A program made the position numbers and the translations under genes. Below are positions 32,890 to 43,900 of a stretch of 64,000 bases of DNA, piece by piece. Numbering within the stretch: position 1 is the stretch's first letter; every line of letters starts with the position of its first letter. The stretch is from Adiantum capillus-veneris (taxonomy: Eukaryota; Streptophyta; Polypodiopsida; Polypodiales; Pteridaceae): the NCBI GenBank assembly GCA_014529385.2, contig CM043953.1, positions 112,344,549-112,408,548 on the forward strand. The letters run 5' to 3'. The notes beneath the pieces are model-generated. The model ran no database searches and was not told the DNA's origin. It was given only the letters and a program-made list of their open reading frames with translations.

Positions 32890-33762
32890 CTACGCGGCAT
32901 TCACTCTGGCGGTAGCTCCACGTCCTCGCCCTCTGTTCATTCTTCCGCGTCCTCCTCTTCCATTAGCTTGGCCACGCCCACGGGTATTCAAGGGTATGGC
33001 ATTGGCGTTGGTTGCATGAATGTTCCTGGGGCAATTGGATCTGTAGTGTCCATGCTCGCCGCAACCATAGCATCGAACATCAGGGAACTCCATGGTTGTG
33101 GTGGTAGCCACAATAGGGCGCTGGTTATAGGTTTGGTTGGCTGGTCTGTTGTCCCAAGCAGTGTTCCTTGCGCTCTTTGCCCAATGATTCCTCCTATTCT
33201 GATTAGCCTTTTGTACTTCGAGAGCTAGAGGTTTAGCCCTCAACAAGGAATCCTGTAGTGTTGATGGCTTGAGAGCCTCCAGCCGACTGTTCAAGGGATC
33301 GATTAGTCCTTGATAGAACCTTGCCACCTGTTGTTCCAAGGTCATCTTAGGAGCATATCTTCGAAGAGTGACAAACTTTGCATAGTATTCTTCGACAATT
33401 GAATTCAGCTGCCGAAGTGAAAAGAATTCATTCATTCTCAAGGTCCTATAGGCAGGTGGTAAATAACGCCCCATTATCGCAAATTTGATGTCTTCCCAAG
33501 ATTGGGAATATCCTTTAATGTACAGGTCTCTGCAATGTTGCTTTAACCATATCTTGGCATCGCCAGTCAAGCGGAACATCGCAAGCATGGTCTGATTTAC
33601 GAGTTGGGTTCCCGCAGCTTCAAAGTAATCGTCCATGGCTTCCATCCATACTTCCGCATCTCTCTCCACATTTGTCCCCTCGCCCTTAAAGATCGGAGGT
33701 TGGGCTTGTTTGAGGAGAAGCTTCTTCTCTTGCGCTGCCGAGTACAGAGCAACAGGCGGTAC
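32890..33762 (-). CDS. gag: Chromovirus B Gag
   Basis: Capsid-like region (VWMEAMDDYFEAAGTQ, AMFRLTGDAKIWLKQHC, MGRYLPPAYRTLRMNEF, YYAKFVTLRRYAPKMTLEQ) and CCHC knuckle CYGCGEHGHYRSNCP, then an Arg/Gly-rich nucleic-acid-binding tail. No ATG is well placed: the frame is open up to an acceptor-like CATGTAG at 33763, with a TAG just before it. This is consistent with the N-terminus coming from a spliced leader exon at 35677-35817 in phase 0. The alternative is initiation at an internal codon near 33669-33650. Confidence 0.75.
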   Translation of the reverse strand, partial: VPPVALYSAAQEKKLLLKQAQPPIFKGEGTNVERDAEVWMEAMDDYFEAAGTQLVNQTMLAMFRLTGDAKIWLKQHCRDLYIKGYSQSWEDIKFAIMGRYLPPAYRTLRMNEFFSLRQLNSIVEEYYAKFVTLRRYAPKMTLEQQVARFYQGLIDPLNSRLEALKPSTLQDSLLRAKPLALEVQKANQNRRNHWAKSARNTAWDNRPANQTYNQRPIVATTTTMEFPDVRCYGCGEHGHYRSNCPRNIHATNANAIPLNTRGRGQANGRGGRGRMNRGRGRGATARVNAA

Positions 33763-33979
33763 CTACATGGGTTATACGAAATTCTTGATACCATTACTTG
33801 AATTTCAAGATAGACACGAGACTTTAATAAAATTCAAAATTCCACTTTATCAAGAGACAGAGATTCAGAGACAAAAAGCACTTTATTGATGGAAATTTAT
33901 TACAATCGAAACTCCTCAAGGTTTAGAATGATTGATGACCGCTTATTACATGGCTTTATGGATTGCGTATAACATACGC

Positions 33980-34483
33980 CTAGGAAATGGTATTGACATG
34001 ATGCACTACTTCATTCGTGTAATAGTTCTTATACACATTCTTGAGGGGATAATAAACTAAGATATCGGGCCGGAGTTCCGCTTTCAGTAATCCAAAGGTT
34101 TTGACTCGGTTTGTTGGAATCACATTGGTGACCTTCTCCAAGAGCCAGTCGTTGATGGTTTGGTTGGAGTTGCCCGAAACAGTCTGGTCCAATCGTGTGG
34201 GCACCAAGTAGAATATCTCTATCACTCTCAACTCTTCTCCCCAACGTATCTTCTTCAAGTTGGTAGCCAGGCACCCTAGCTTCCGAGCATTGATGTAGTA
34301 AACCCCTCCTAGAAATGTCCAATCAAGTTCCCATCCTTTGTCAATGCGAGTGGAGTGTGGCGTATAAGCCTTCAGCAGTATCTCCATGACATCTCGCCTG
34401 AACTGGTAAACAGGGAATCTTCGAGCTTGCTCATAAATTAGCTCAAACACTTGGAACTTCTGATATTCAAGCACGGGGTCTTC
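33980..34483 (-). CDS. Chromovirus B ORF1 of unknown function
   Basis: About 167 open codons between primer site and gag, starting just after acceptor-like GGTGTTGCAG. There is no ATG at the start; the first is well inside (DVMEILLKAYTPH). Segments: QKFQVFELIYEQARRF, GGVYYINARKLGCLATNLKK, VIEIFYLVPTRLDQTVSG, VVHHVNTIS. It ends at TAG where element A has TAT and runs on for 11 more residues. No transmembrane segment, zinc finger or known fold recognised. Conservation of the same frame in A argues it is a real element gene. Its position suits an accessory protein; the role is unknown. Confidence 0.55.
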   Translation of the reverse strand, partial: EDPVLEYQKFQVFELIYEQARRFPVYQFRRDVMEILLKAYTPHSTRIDKGWELDWTFLGGVYYINARKLGCLATNLKKIRWGEELRVIEIFYLVPTRLDQTVSGNSNQTINDWLLEKVTNVIPTNRVKTFGLLKAELRPDILVYYPLKNVYKNYYTNEVVHHVNTIS

Positions 34484-34583
34484 CTGCAACACCAATGCAA
34501 GGAATTCAGATCAACTACCTATATACTTTCAGTTCCTTTTGGATGTTCAAACAATACGACTTTATTTTCCCAGCCTAAACTAG

Positions 34584-34595
34584 GCTCTGATACCA
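34584..34595 (-). promoter_or_regulatory. tRNA-Met primer binding site of chromovirus B
   Basis: Minus strand TGGTATCAGAGC, two bases from the LTR end at 34598, as in element A. Confidence 0.9.
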
Positions 34596-34597
34596 GG

Positions 34598-37326
34598 TGT
34601 GAGGTCCCCACCCCGTCGTATCAAACAATGGATCTGATGGTAAACCTGGTGGCCACTAGATCTATAGCGGAAGCAAACAAAATGGTTCAGGGTTCAACTA
34701 GCGGACAATCTCTCATCACAAAGTGAGTCGAGTTCGAACCTACTAGCAACGAGATCTAGCTCCACCTCGCAGGGGAAGCGTACTTAACTATCTAGCGATC
34801 CTAAGACCCACCTTCCAAGAGGAGAGAAACCCCGAGTGCCTTTTTCCCCATGTTTCAGAGGCACGTACTCTCGAGGATTCGCCGCTCTAGGGGCAATGAG
34901 TAATACCAATATCGAGTAAGCACTATGGGGACAGAGAGTTCCCGACCAATCGGGACCACCCATCTCGTAGGCATTGGCAACCCGAGCCAAGCCCCCACTT
35001 TCCACCCCCACACTCACACTTCCTCGTGTGACCTAATTACTACCACAAAGGTTGTTCAACATAGATATTCCTTGTTTAATTCCGAATCACATGGTTCGTT
35101 AAAACAGCCCTTCAACCAGTATTGCAAACAACACCAAGACAGAATTCTAGTAAAAATTCTACTCAAACTTATTCATAAAAGTTCCAATGTTCTGGAGGTA
35201 CAACATCCCCCCTCCAGCGAGAGTTCACTACTCCCGTTGTCGCCTAGCTGCCCATACAACTAGGTATGTCCACCGCATAGAAAGCACGTCATGGACACTC
35301 CCACCGCATAGAAAGCAAGACGTGGGTTCCCACCGCATAGAAAGCAAGTCGTGGGTATCCACCGCATAAAAAGCAAGTCGTGGATTCAAGAGCCCTAACA
35401 AGGAACTCTGCCCCGTGCGATCAGTAGGGGGGTCAGGACTGATTCAACATTGGAAATAAAATGAACATGTCGAGCTAAATTTTCCCTAGCAAACATTCTT
35501 TCCTCTTGCAAACAGCATACCCATCAATCGTTTCTTTCCTACTTTATACTTAAATGTACTATGCATTCAATGCCGAGGTTTCTGTCGGATTTCTCCAACA
35601 TGTTCGGGGATATGTTCATTCCTAACTAATCGTATGAAATGTTAATTAAACAACTTGAATAGAAATTGGGACCTACCTCTTCCATTTCTTCGTCAATAGC
35701 CCGTGAGATGGCCGGTATTTGCTCGTCCATGGGAGCCTTTCCTTTTCCGTTGACATTGCGTATTCCCGCCTCGCGGTCATGGGCTCCACCGAAGCGAGTT
35801 CTCTTAACCGGGGCCATTTTTCTCACTACTTAAATGATAGACTTGAAAAAAAAAGAGCTAAGGTCCGAGAGTAACATGACAAACCAATCGACAGATTAGA
35901 TTTATTAAAGACGACTCCTTATGCAGGAGGTTAGATTTTTCCCTTTTTGCCCTAGCAATTTTTAAGGGTAATTCTGTATCCACCCTATGGGAAACGACTC
36001 TAAGGTTAATTACTTGGCTTAGATGATTAAGAAATTCAGAGTTTTTCTAATTGATTCACGAAAGATATGAAGTAAGCAAGCTCATTCATTTTCCTAGAGT
36101 AATATGAAGGTGCAGAGTGACTGCAGGCATGTGTGATGGAAAAACCTTCTTCTTATTGGACTAATGACGGATTAATTTTCAGCCATAATCGCATCTAATG
36201 TGGGAGAAGATTTAGTATAATTTAATTACAACACTATTGAGTAGTGAAAGATTGAATTCTGACAAATCTACACTATTACTAGCTGACAATTTATTGACTA
36301 TACCGCCTAGAGAGAGAATCTTTCCTAATCATGCATTGATCCTTGATTAAGGATGATGAATGGCTGAATAAATTAACTAAATGAATGATAATTATGTAAT
36401 GAAGTATAGCTATGAAAACTTAGAGAGCAGCTATAGAGAATTATAGCTAAAAGTAGGCATAGTAGACAAGAATTATGAGTGGGTAATGATGAGATTAAGA
36501 AGAGCAGTATTTAAACCATAATTACCGTGATTAGGGGCTGAGAATCCTCTTAAATTTCTGATGCAATGAATCCTCGAGATGGGAATTTCGGGAGCACCTC
36601 CCTCCTTGCTTCTCCTTCAAAAGCTGTGTGTGTGCCGGTAGCACCTTCCCAGTGTGTAGGTGTGTGAGTATGCAATGTGTGTGTGTGAGCATATCTGTGT
36701 GTGTGTGTGTGTGTGTGTGTAGGCGTGTAAATAGGCTCCTACAGGCTGAAAATCGATTTGTGTTGCTAAATGCATCTGGATGAGCACTCAGTCCTTGCAT
36801 GGCAAGTCCGGTTGCCTACCCACCAAGTGTCCAGTTGGCTCAGTAAGCTGACTCGCACTGAGTTGCAGGCTTGGCAGCTTCCCCAAGACTCCCACAAAGC
36901 AAGAGGGCGCCCCCTAGCTGCTAAAGCAGGTCTGGAGTGGACTGGGACCTGTTCCCACACAGCCTCGGGCCCCCGGTGCCTCCCAGACAATTTTGTGAAA
37001 AATTGGTTTTAGGCTAAAACGGGCCATACGAGTCGGATTTTGATGCCGTAAATTAATATACTAAGCTCTAACTAAGAGGTACGGGTCTGAGTACCTGCCA
37101 TATTTAGCAGCCCCCTCGGGGTCCGAAAATGCATTTTTTTCAAATTCGGGGTACGGGTGCAGATTTTCGAGACGGTCGAGACTGGACGGTTCAGGTGACC
37201 AAAAACTTACTATTTTTAGAAAATTTTCACAAAAATTATTTTAATTCACATTTGAAGCTTTATAACATTCTAAACATCATGGCACTGACAGAATCTGGAA
37301 AACTGCTAAAAATAATAACTTATTCC
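34598..37326 (-). repeat. Chromovirus B 5' LTR, outer end lost
   Basis: Copies 26695-29477 at an offset of 7903 bases almost perfectly. Its outer about 60 bases (TGTAAGG side) are replaced at 37326/37327 by a diverged LTR fragment of the same family in the same orientation. Confidence 0.85.
35677..35817 (-). CDS. LTR-encoded 47-codon leader exon (B 5' LTR copy)
   Basis: The copy that would be transcribed at the start of the B RNA. ATG at 35817; 141 open nt to GAAGAG|GTAGGT; product starts MAPVKRTRFGGAHD. Splicing at phase 0 to 34483 (ORF1) or 33762 (gag) leaves each downstream frame open across the junction. Basic first half, acidic second half. Function unknown. Confidence 0.6.
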
Positions 37327-37462
37327 ACTTTAGAGCTTAATGTACAATGAATTCAATGCCGAGGTTTCCGTCGGATTTCTCCAACATGTTTGGGGATATT
37401 TTCATTCCTAACTAAACGTGTGCAATGTTAAATTAAACAACTTGAATGAAATTATGATCTAC

Positions 37463-37603
37463 CTCTTCCATTTCTTCGTCGATGGCCCGTAAGATGGCCG
37501 GTATTTGTTCCTCCATGGGAGCTTTTCCCTTCCCGTTCACCTTGCTCGTTCCTGCCTCGTGGTCGTGGGCTCCACCAAAGCGAGTCCTCTTAACCAGGGC
37601 CAT
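37463..37603 (-). CDS. LTR-encoded 47-codon leader exon (third LTR copy)
   Basis: Exactly 141 nt and open despite clear divergence from B; starts MALVKRTRFGGAHDHEAG and ends EEMEE before GTAGAT (donor weaker than in B). Most changes seen against B are codon-level substitutions with no indel. Confidence 0.5.
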
Positions 37604-38420
37604 TTTAAACTCACTACTTTAAATAATTAACTGGGAGAAAAGAGCTAATGTCCACAAGCGTCATAACAAGCCAAATGATAGATTAGCAACATCAAACAAT
37701 GTCTGCTACACGAGAGGTTTAGATTTTTCCATATAGCAATCATTATGGATGACACATAATCCTATGAAAACCGGCTCTAAAGATAATTACTCGGCTTACA
37801 TGATTAAGAATAAAAGGATTTCACTAATGGAATTACCAGAGAGATGAATTAAGCACGATTAATCTCTTTCCTAGCAATTAGAGGGTGTAGAATCACCGCA
37901 TGCATAGGTGTGAGAAGAACCACCTCTTAGAGACTTAATGATAGATTAATCTTACCTTAATTATATCTTAATGCATAACAGAGATGAATCTAAATCAGCT
38001 ACAATATTAATGCATGATAGAAAGAGTGATTCTCATCAATCTACACAATTTCCAGCTTACCGATTAATTTCTATGCTACCTAGAGAGAGAAAATTCTAAT
38101 AATCGTGCACTAATCATTAATTAAGAGTGATGAATGGCTGATAATTCAGCTATGGGATGATGATTACATAATAGAATATGGTTAAGGAGAATTTAGAGAG
38201 TAATTATAGAGAATTACGACTAGGAATAAGCATAATAGACAAGAAATTTAGATGGTAGAGAAAGGAATTTACAGATAGCATTAATTAAACCGTGGTTATC
38301 GTGATTAAGGGCTGATAATCTTCTCGATTTTCTGATCTAATGGAGCTTCCTGAGATGAGAATTTGGCAGCACCTTCCTCCTTGCTTCTCCTTCAAAAGGT
38401 GTGTGTCCCGGCAGCACCTT

Positions 38421-38566
38421 CCCAGTGTGTGTAGGTGTGTGTGTGTGTGTATGCACTGTGTGTGTGTGTGTATGCACTGTGTATGAGCATAAGTGTGTGT
38501 GTGTGTGTATGCACTGTGTGTGTGTGTGTGTGTATGCTTTGTGTGTGTGTGTGTGTATGAGCATAA

Positions 38567-38616
<50 letters not shown>
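38421..38616. repeat. (TG)n-rich tract
   Basis: Long GTGTGT runs broken by ATGCACTGTGT and GAGCATAAGT units. Cys-Val or Thr-His frames over it are artefacts. Confidence 0.95.
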
Positions 38617-38619
<3 letters not shown>

Positions 38620-39279
38620 GGTCTTTAAATAGGCTCCTACAGGATGAAAATCGACCTGGGTTGCTAAATGCATCTGGGAGCTTCTCCAGTTAAGCATGGC
38701 AGTGTAGTTCCCTACTCACCAAGTGTCAGGTTGGCTAGTTTAACTGACTCTGAGACTTAGTTACTGGCTTGGAAGCTTTCCCAGGACTCCCTCAAGGCAA
38801 GAGGGCGCCCCCTAGCTGCTAAAGCTGGTCTAGAGTAGCCTGGGACCTGTTCCCACACAGTCCCGGGCTCCGGTGCCTCCCCGCTCAATTTTTTGAAAAA
38901 TTGATTTTTGGCTAAAATGGGTCATACGAGTCGGATTTTGATGCCGTAAATTGCTATATAGATCTCCAACTAAGAAATATTGGACCAAGTACTTGCCATA
39001 TTTAGCAGCCCCCAGGGTCCGAAAATGCATTTTTTGAAATTCAGGGTACGTGTGCAGTTTTTTGAGACGATCAAAACTGGACGGGTCGGGTGACCAAAAA
39101 CTTGCTATTTTTGGAATTTTTTTACAAAAATTATTTTAATTCACATTTCGAAGCTTTAAAACATTCTAAACATCATGGCATTGACAGAATTTGGAAAAAT
39201 GCTAAAAACAGTAACTTTTTCCATTATGTTCATTTCATGGTGCAATGGTGTTCTTTTGATCGGGGTCAGAGACCTTACA

Positions 39280-40600
39280 GAGGAGATTGAACAGCTACAA
39301 AAACAACTGGCCAAAGCAAAGGAGGATGTGGCTACTCACGGCACGATGCATCGGGTGACATTTCAACAAAAAATCAAACCACGATCCAAGCCCATCTAGT
39401 CACTGTAGAAGTCTTTCACACAACAAGATATAAACAGTTGACGTTGGAAACTCAACATGCAGATATTCCCAATACGAGCACAGAAACAACATTACACGAG
39501 TTTGAAGATCCAATCAATACACCAATCTATGAAACTGCCAAAAATGAAATTCAATGGTGGATATTGGAGGTAAGTGATCCTTCACACAAGGAATATCTTC
39601 AATATGAACTCAAGGTGTTGGAGTTAGTTTCCCTTATCATGAATACACCTCATGAAAGTGGTGAAGAATCTGGGGTATGAAATGATTGCACTTCCATTGA
39701 TGAGTCAGAAGGCTCTCTTATGGAAAAGAAAAATGTTGCCTACCATCGAGCCCAATTTCAAAGTGACTACAGAGATGTTCCTGTACCTACTGTACAAGTA
39801 CAAACAATCATCGATAATCAACCAGCCTGGCAAAAGAAGTGGTTTGAGCGACGTCCAACAAATGAAACATATTACAAGAATGCTCCACAACATCTCTAGA
39901 TCGACCCCACCCACTGTCCCAGCAACAAAAGGCGACCCTGGGGTAGTCTCTATTCCTAGCAAAGCAAGAGACCCGCAGTCCTCAACTACCTAGTAGTAAC
40001 AAACAAAACCAATAACCTCTTTCCCTCAGAGAAATATATTCTCGCACGCCAGATTCTTGTGAAGATTTCCAAAATGCGAATCACCTGCATCATGGATTTT
40101 AATGATATTGAAGCAACGGAGTATCCCTGATAGATATTTGGGGAAGGAACCAGAGGATTATGCTGGAATATGTGTTAGCAGTAAGCTTACACGGATACCA
40201 TTTTTCGAATCTCCCATGTAAACACTTATTATTTTTAATAAATCTAGAATATTGTAACTCCTACTTTTTGAATAAACCTTGTAGTAGTTGAATCGGGGCT
40301 ACAAGATTCCAAATTGTATTAACCTGTCATTGCCTATCTTTAGTTAAAGATCCCAAATTATTAGTTTTGACCATCAAAAATCTTGGACAAAGTATAAAAG
40401 CCAATTTTTGTAAGTTATTTCTAAGTTTTGGATAATGAAATACACAGCGTGAGCTAACGACGCTCACTTCTCTCCTTCTCGCGCTTCCTACTCCCTCCCC
40501 GGTTGTCACATTGCAGTCACATTTGTTGTATTGCAACTGGAGGTAAGAGCTCTACGCATACATAAACACATCATAGTATTTTGTAGCTTTTGGCATCGTC
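39280..40600 (+). other. Decayed retroelement-like sequence with possible LTR end
   Basis: Short frames include a Lys/Glu/Gln-rich coiled-coil piece (EEIEQLQKQLAKAKEDV, 39281) and two unrecognised frames (39438-39680 and 39652-39993) that may be one broken gene. A TATA box (TATAAAAG, 40393) and a T-rich end before TTTTGGCATCGTC suggest the 3' part of a 5' LTR followed by a TTTGGC-type primer site. That site is cut by copia D exactly after CATCGTC. Identity is uncertain. Confidence 0.35.
40596..40600 (+). repeat. Target site duplication of copia D, left
   Basis: TCGTC next to the LTR start TGTTGG; repeated at 45779-45783. Confidence 0.9.
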
Positions 40601-40827
40601 TGTTGGAATTCGGGTTGCAGAGAAACACACACAGCTTGGAGAAGACGAAGGAAGCTCAAGGCACACAATAGAGAGTATGTTACTTAGTGTGCAATGGAAA
40701 GATAGATAGCCCTAGAGTGATGGGCGTATATACAATGCACGGGGGAAAAAACCTCCTAAAGAGGGAAAAAATGCCCCGGCGGTCCTAGTGTGTTCACACA
40801 CATCACTACCACATGTATATGGTAACA
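40601..40827 (-). repeat. Copia D 3' LTR
   Basis: 227 bp, TGTTAC...CCAACA on the minus strand; preceded on that strand by CCAGGGGGGATT. Confidence 0.95.
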
Positions 40828-40902
40828 AATCCCCCCTGGAGTGATGCGGTGAACGAGAGCTGGCACATGAGTAAAGGGAAGTGCCATGCCCTGAGGACAG
40901 GA

Positions 40903-43900
40903 TCAGTCCACAAAGGGGAGTAAGCCCAAAACTTTGCGGAAAGCTTCAAGCTTCTCACGAGACAATGCCTTTGTGAAAAGATCTGCAAGGTTGTCCTGTG
41001 TTGGCACATAAGCCAAGCTGATCTCTCCTGCTGAGAGCCTCTCCCTGACATAGTGGTAATGCACCTCAATGTGCTTTGTGCGAGCATGAAAAACTGGGTT
41101 CCTCGCAACTGCCAATGCGCTCTGACTGTCAGTGTAGATAGTGTTGGCAGTGTCCTGTCCAACACCCAAGTCAGCCATAAGGCGTCTGAGCCATACACAC
41201 TCAACCGTAGCTGTGAAGACTGCCCTGTACTCAGCCTCACAACTCGAAGTGGCCACAGTAGGTTGCTTCTTGCTCAACCATGATATACATGAACTGCCAA
41301 GCATGAAACAAAAACCACTTGTGGACACTCGCGTGTCAAAACAACCAGCCCAATCTGAGTCCGAAAAAGCATGTAAGTCTGGCGGCAATGATCCCCCCTT
41401 GGGATAAAACAAGCCAAGATGTAAAGTGCCACTAAGGTAGCGGAAAATCCTCTTGACAGCCTGCCAATGCTTAGACCCTGGGCTATGCATAAATCTGCTG
41501 ACCTGCGAGACTGCAAACTGAATATCTGGCCTCGTGTTGCATACATAAATGAGGCAGCCAACAGCAGTTTGGTAAAGAGTGACATCAGCAGGATCGCCAG
41601 CATCATGTAGACTCAACTTCAAACCTGTTTCCATGGGAGTGGCAATAGGTTTGCAATCCTCAAGTCCAAACTTACATAGCAATGTCTCTATGTAACTTTT
41701 CTGACACAAGGCAATACCACCATCACACTGCTTAAACTGTATACCCAAGTAATGATGCAACAGCCCCAAATCTTTCATCTTGAAAGTAGCATTCAAATCA
41801 GCCTTAAATTCAGCAATATGTCTCTCATTTGGTCCAGTGATCAGCAAATCATCAACATAAAGAACCACAATGAGAAATACATCATCCTCACGCTTTACAT
41901 ACAATGTGCTTTCTGTTGGACTGTTACGAAAGCCTCGTTTAACCAAATGAGTGTCAGCTTTCTCATACCAAGCACGAGGAGATTGCTTCAACCCATACAA
42001 AGCCTTCCTACATTTGCACACTTTGTCCTCTTGTCCTTTTATGACAAAACCGCGAGGCTGCGTTACATAAACTTCCTCAAATATGTCACCATTCAAGAAA
42101 GCAGTAACAATGTCTGATTGATGTACATCCCAACCAAAATGAGCTGCCAATGCACATAGAAAGCGCACAGTAGTCATACGACAAGTGGGAGCAAAAGTCT
42201 CTTCATAATCTATGCCTTTTTGTTGTGCATAACCCTTTGCAACAAGTCGAGCCTTATGGCGATCGATCTCACCATCCGGCTTGCGTTTCAACTTGTAAAC
42301 CCACTTCGTACCAATGGCCTTTTTGCCAGGAGGCAAATCACATAAAGTCCATGTGTCATTCTCTATAAGTGCATCATATTCTGATTTCATGGCAGCAATC
42401 CAATTTTCTAAATTCTGTGCTTCATCAAAAGACAGAGGCTCCTCAACATCATGTAAACTAGACACAGCCAAAGCATAACAATCTGATGCATAAGATGCAT
42501 GGCGAGAGCCTGAACGAGTACGACTAGATAAAGGTGCATCCAATTTACTGTCACGCAAAGTGTGCACCAGCCATTTTGGCATACCTCTAGCCTGCTCAGT
42601 TTCAGCCCTTTCCTCATCAAGTACATCATGTACATCTGCATCAGTAATAGGCTGTTCTAAAACATTTTCAGAAACCCCCATAGGCTGTACATTTGCCTCA
42701 TTGGAACTTACATTCGTATTTCCACCACTGAAAAGAGGCAACAAAGTGTCATAAATGTCCTGTGAGCTTACATTACTGTCTCTAGTACATGACAGCAAGG
42801 GTTGAACAGAATCTTCCACAAACACTACATCCCGTGAAACCAAAATACGTTTTGTTTGCGGATGATACAACCTGTAACCTTTGCTTTCAGCACTATAACC
42901 AACAAAAATACATTTGACAGCCTTATCATCCAATTTTCTGCGCTGCACTTGTGGCACCAAAGCATATGCCAAACAGCCAAAAACACGCATGTGCTCAATA
43001 GAAGGTTTTCTATCATGCCATGCTTCATATGGAGTAATAGACTGCAAAGCTTTCGTAGGACACCTGTTAAGTACATAAGTGGCACACATGATGGCCTCAA
43101 GCCAAAAAGAATGCGGCAAAGCTTGACTTTTGACCATACATCGTGCCATTTCCGTTAGTGACCTGTTTTTCCTCTCAGCAACACCATTTTGCTGAGGTGT
43201 ATAAGGCACTGTACATTGGTGTTTTATCCCACGACTAGCCAGAAATGCATTAAATTCATGAGACATATACTCCCCCCCTCGATCGGAACGGAGGGTGCCC
43301 ATAGTACATTTTGAGACATTTTCAGCCATAGCCAAAAATTGTTTGAAGCACATAAAAACTTGGGACTTTGCTTTAAGCGGAAATACCCATGCATGCCTGG
43401 AGTAATCATCAATGAAAGTCACGAAGTATAGGTAATTGCCCAAGGACGGAGTTTGCATGGGCCCACAAACATCACTATGCACAAGTTGCAACCTGCATGT
43501 GGCCCTAACTGAACCATCCTTTGGAAACTTAGAACGCTGCATTTTACCCAGAATACAGCCTTCACAAACATGTTTGATAGGTGCTTCAAGAGGCGGCAAA
43601 GAAGCAACCATATCAGATTTCTGCAAACGCAGCAAACTGGCAAAATTCAGATGACCAAAACGTGCATGCCAAAGTTTTGCATCTGAAATAGCCCTTGAAT
43701 CTGCAACAGCATTTGCAAAATTTTGTCCACACTTGTCATACAAAGTGAGCTTATACAGCCCACGGCACAAAAGCCCAGATGCAACAATTTCATCACCAAA
43801 ACTGAGATCATGAACTGTACATCTGTCATCCACAAATTTGACTACAAGTCCAAGTCTAGCAAGTGCGGATACAGACAAGAGATTCTTCTTGATCCCAGGT

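Larger units (their letters stand above)
26695..37326 (-). mobile_element. Chromovirus B, Ty3/gypsy element with 2.8-kb LTRs
   Basis: Minus-strand order: 5' LTR (34598-37326), primer site, ORF1, gag, protease, RT, RNase H, integrase plus chromodomain, purine tract, 3' LTR (26695-29477). The two LTRs are almost identical by eye over 2.7 kb (for example one difference near 27066/34969 and a length change in the TG run), so insertion is recent, yet pol carries several stops and frameshifts. The outer about 60 bp of the 5' LTR are missing, so the target duplication cannot be read. Confidence 0.85.
37327..39279 (-). mobile_element. Third LTR fragment of the A/B family
   Basis: Diverged copy of the first about 1.95 kb of the LTR. 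It starts at the true outer end (TGTAAGGTCTCTGACC, 39279) with unrelated sequence beyond. It keeps the TATTTAAAG box, a long TG tract (38421-38616) and the 47-codon exon, but lacks the LTR inner end. It is joined head-to-tail to the 5' LTR of B. Confidence 0.8.

Noticed and set aside
38337-38697. Thr/His- and Cys/Val-rich frames
   Set aside because: They are translations of the TG microsatellite.
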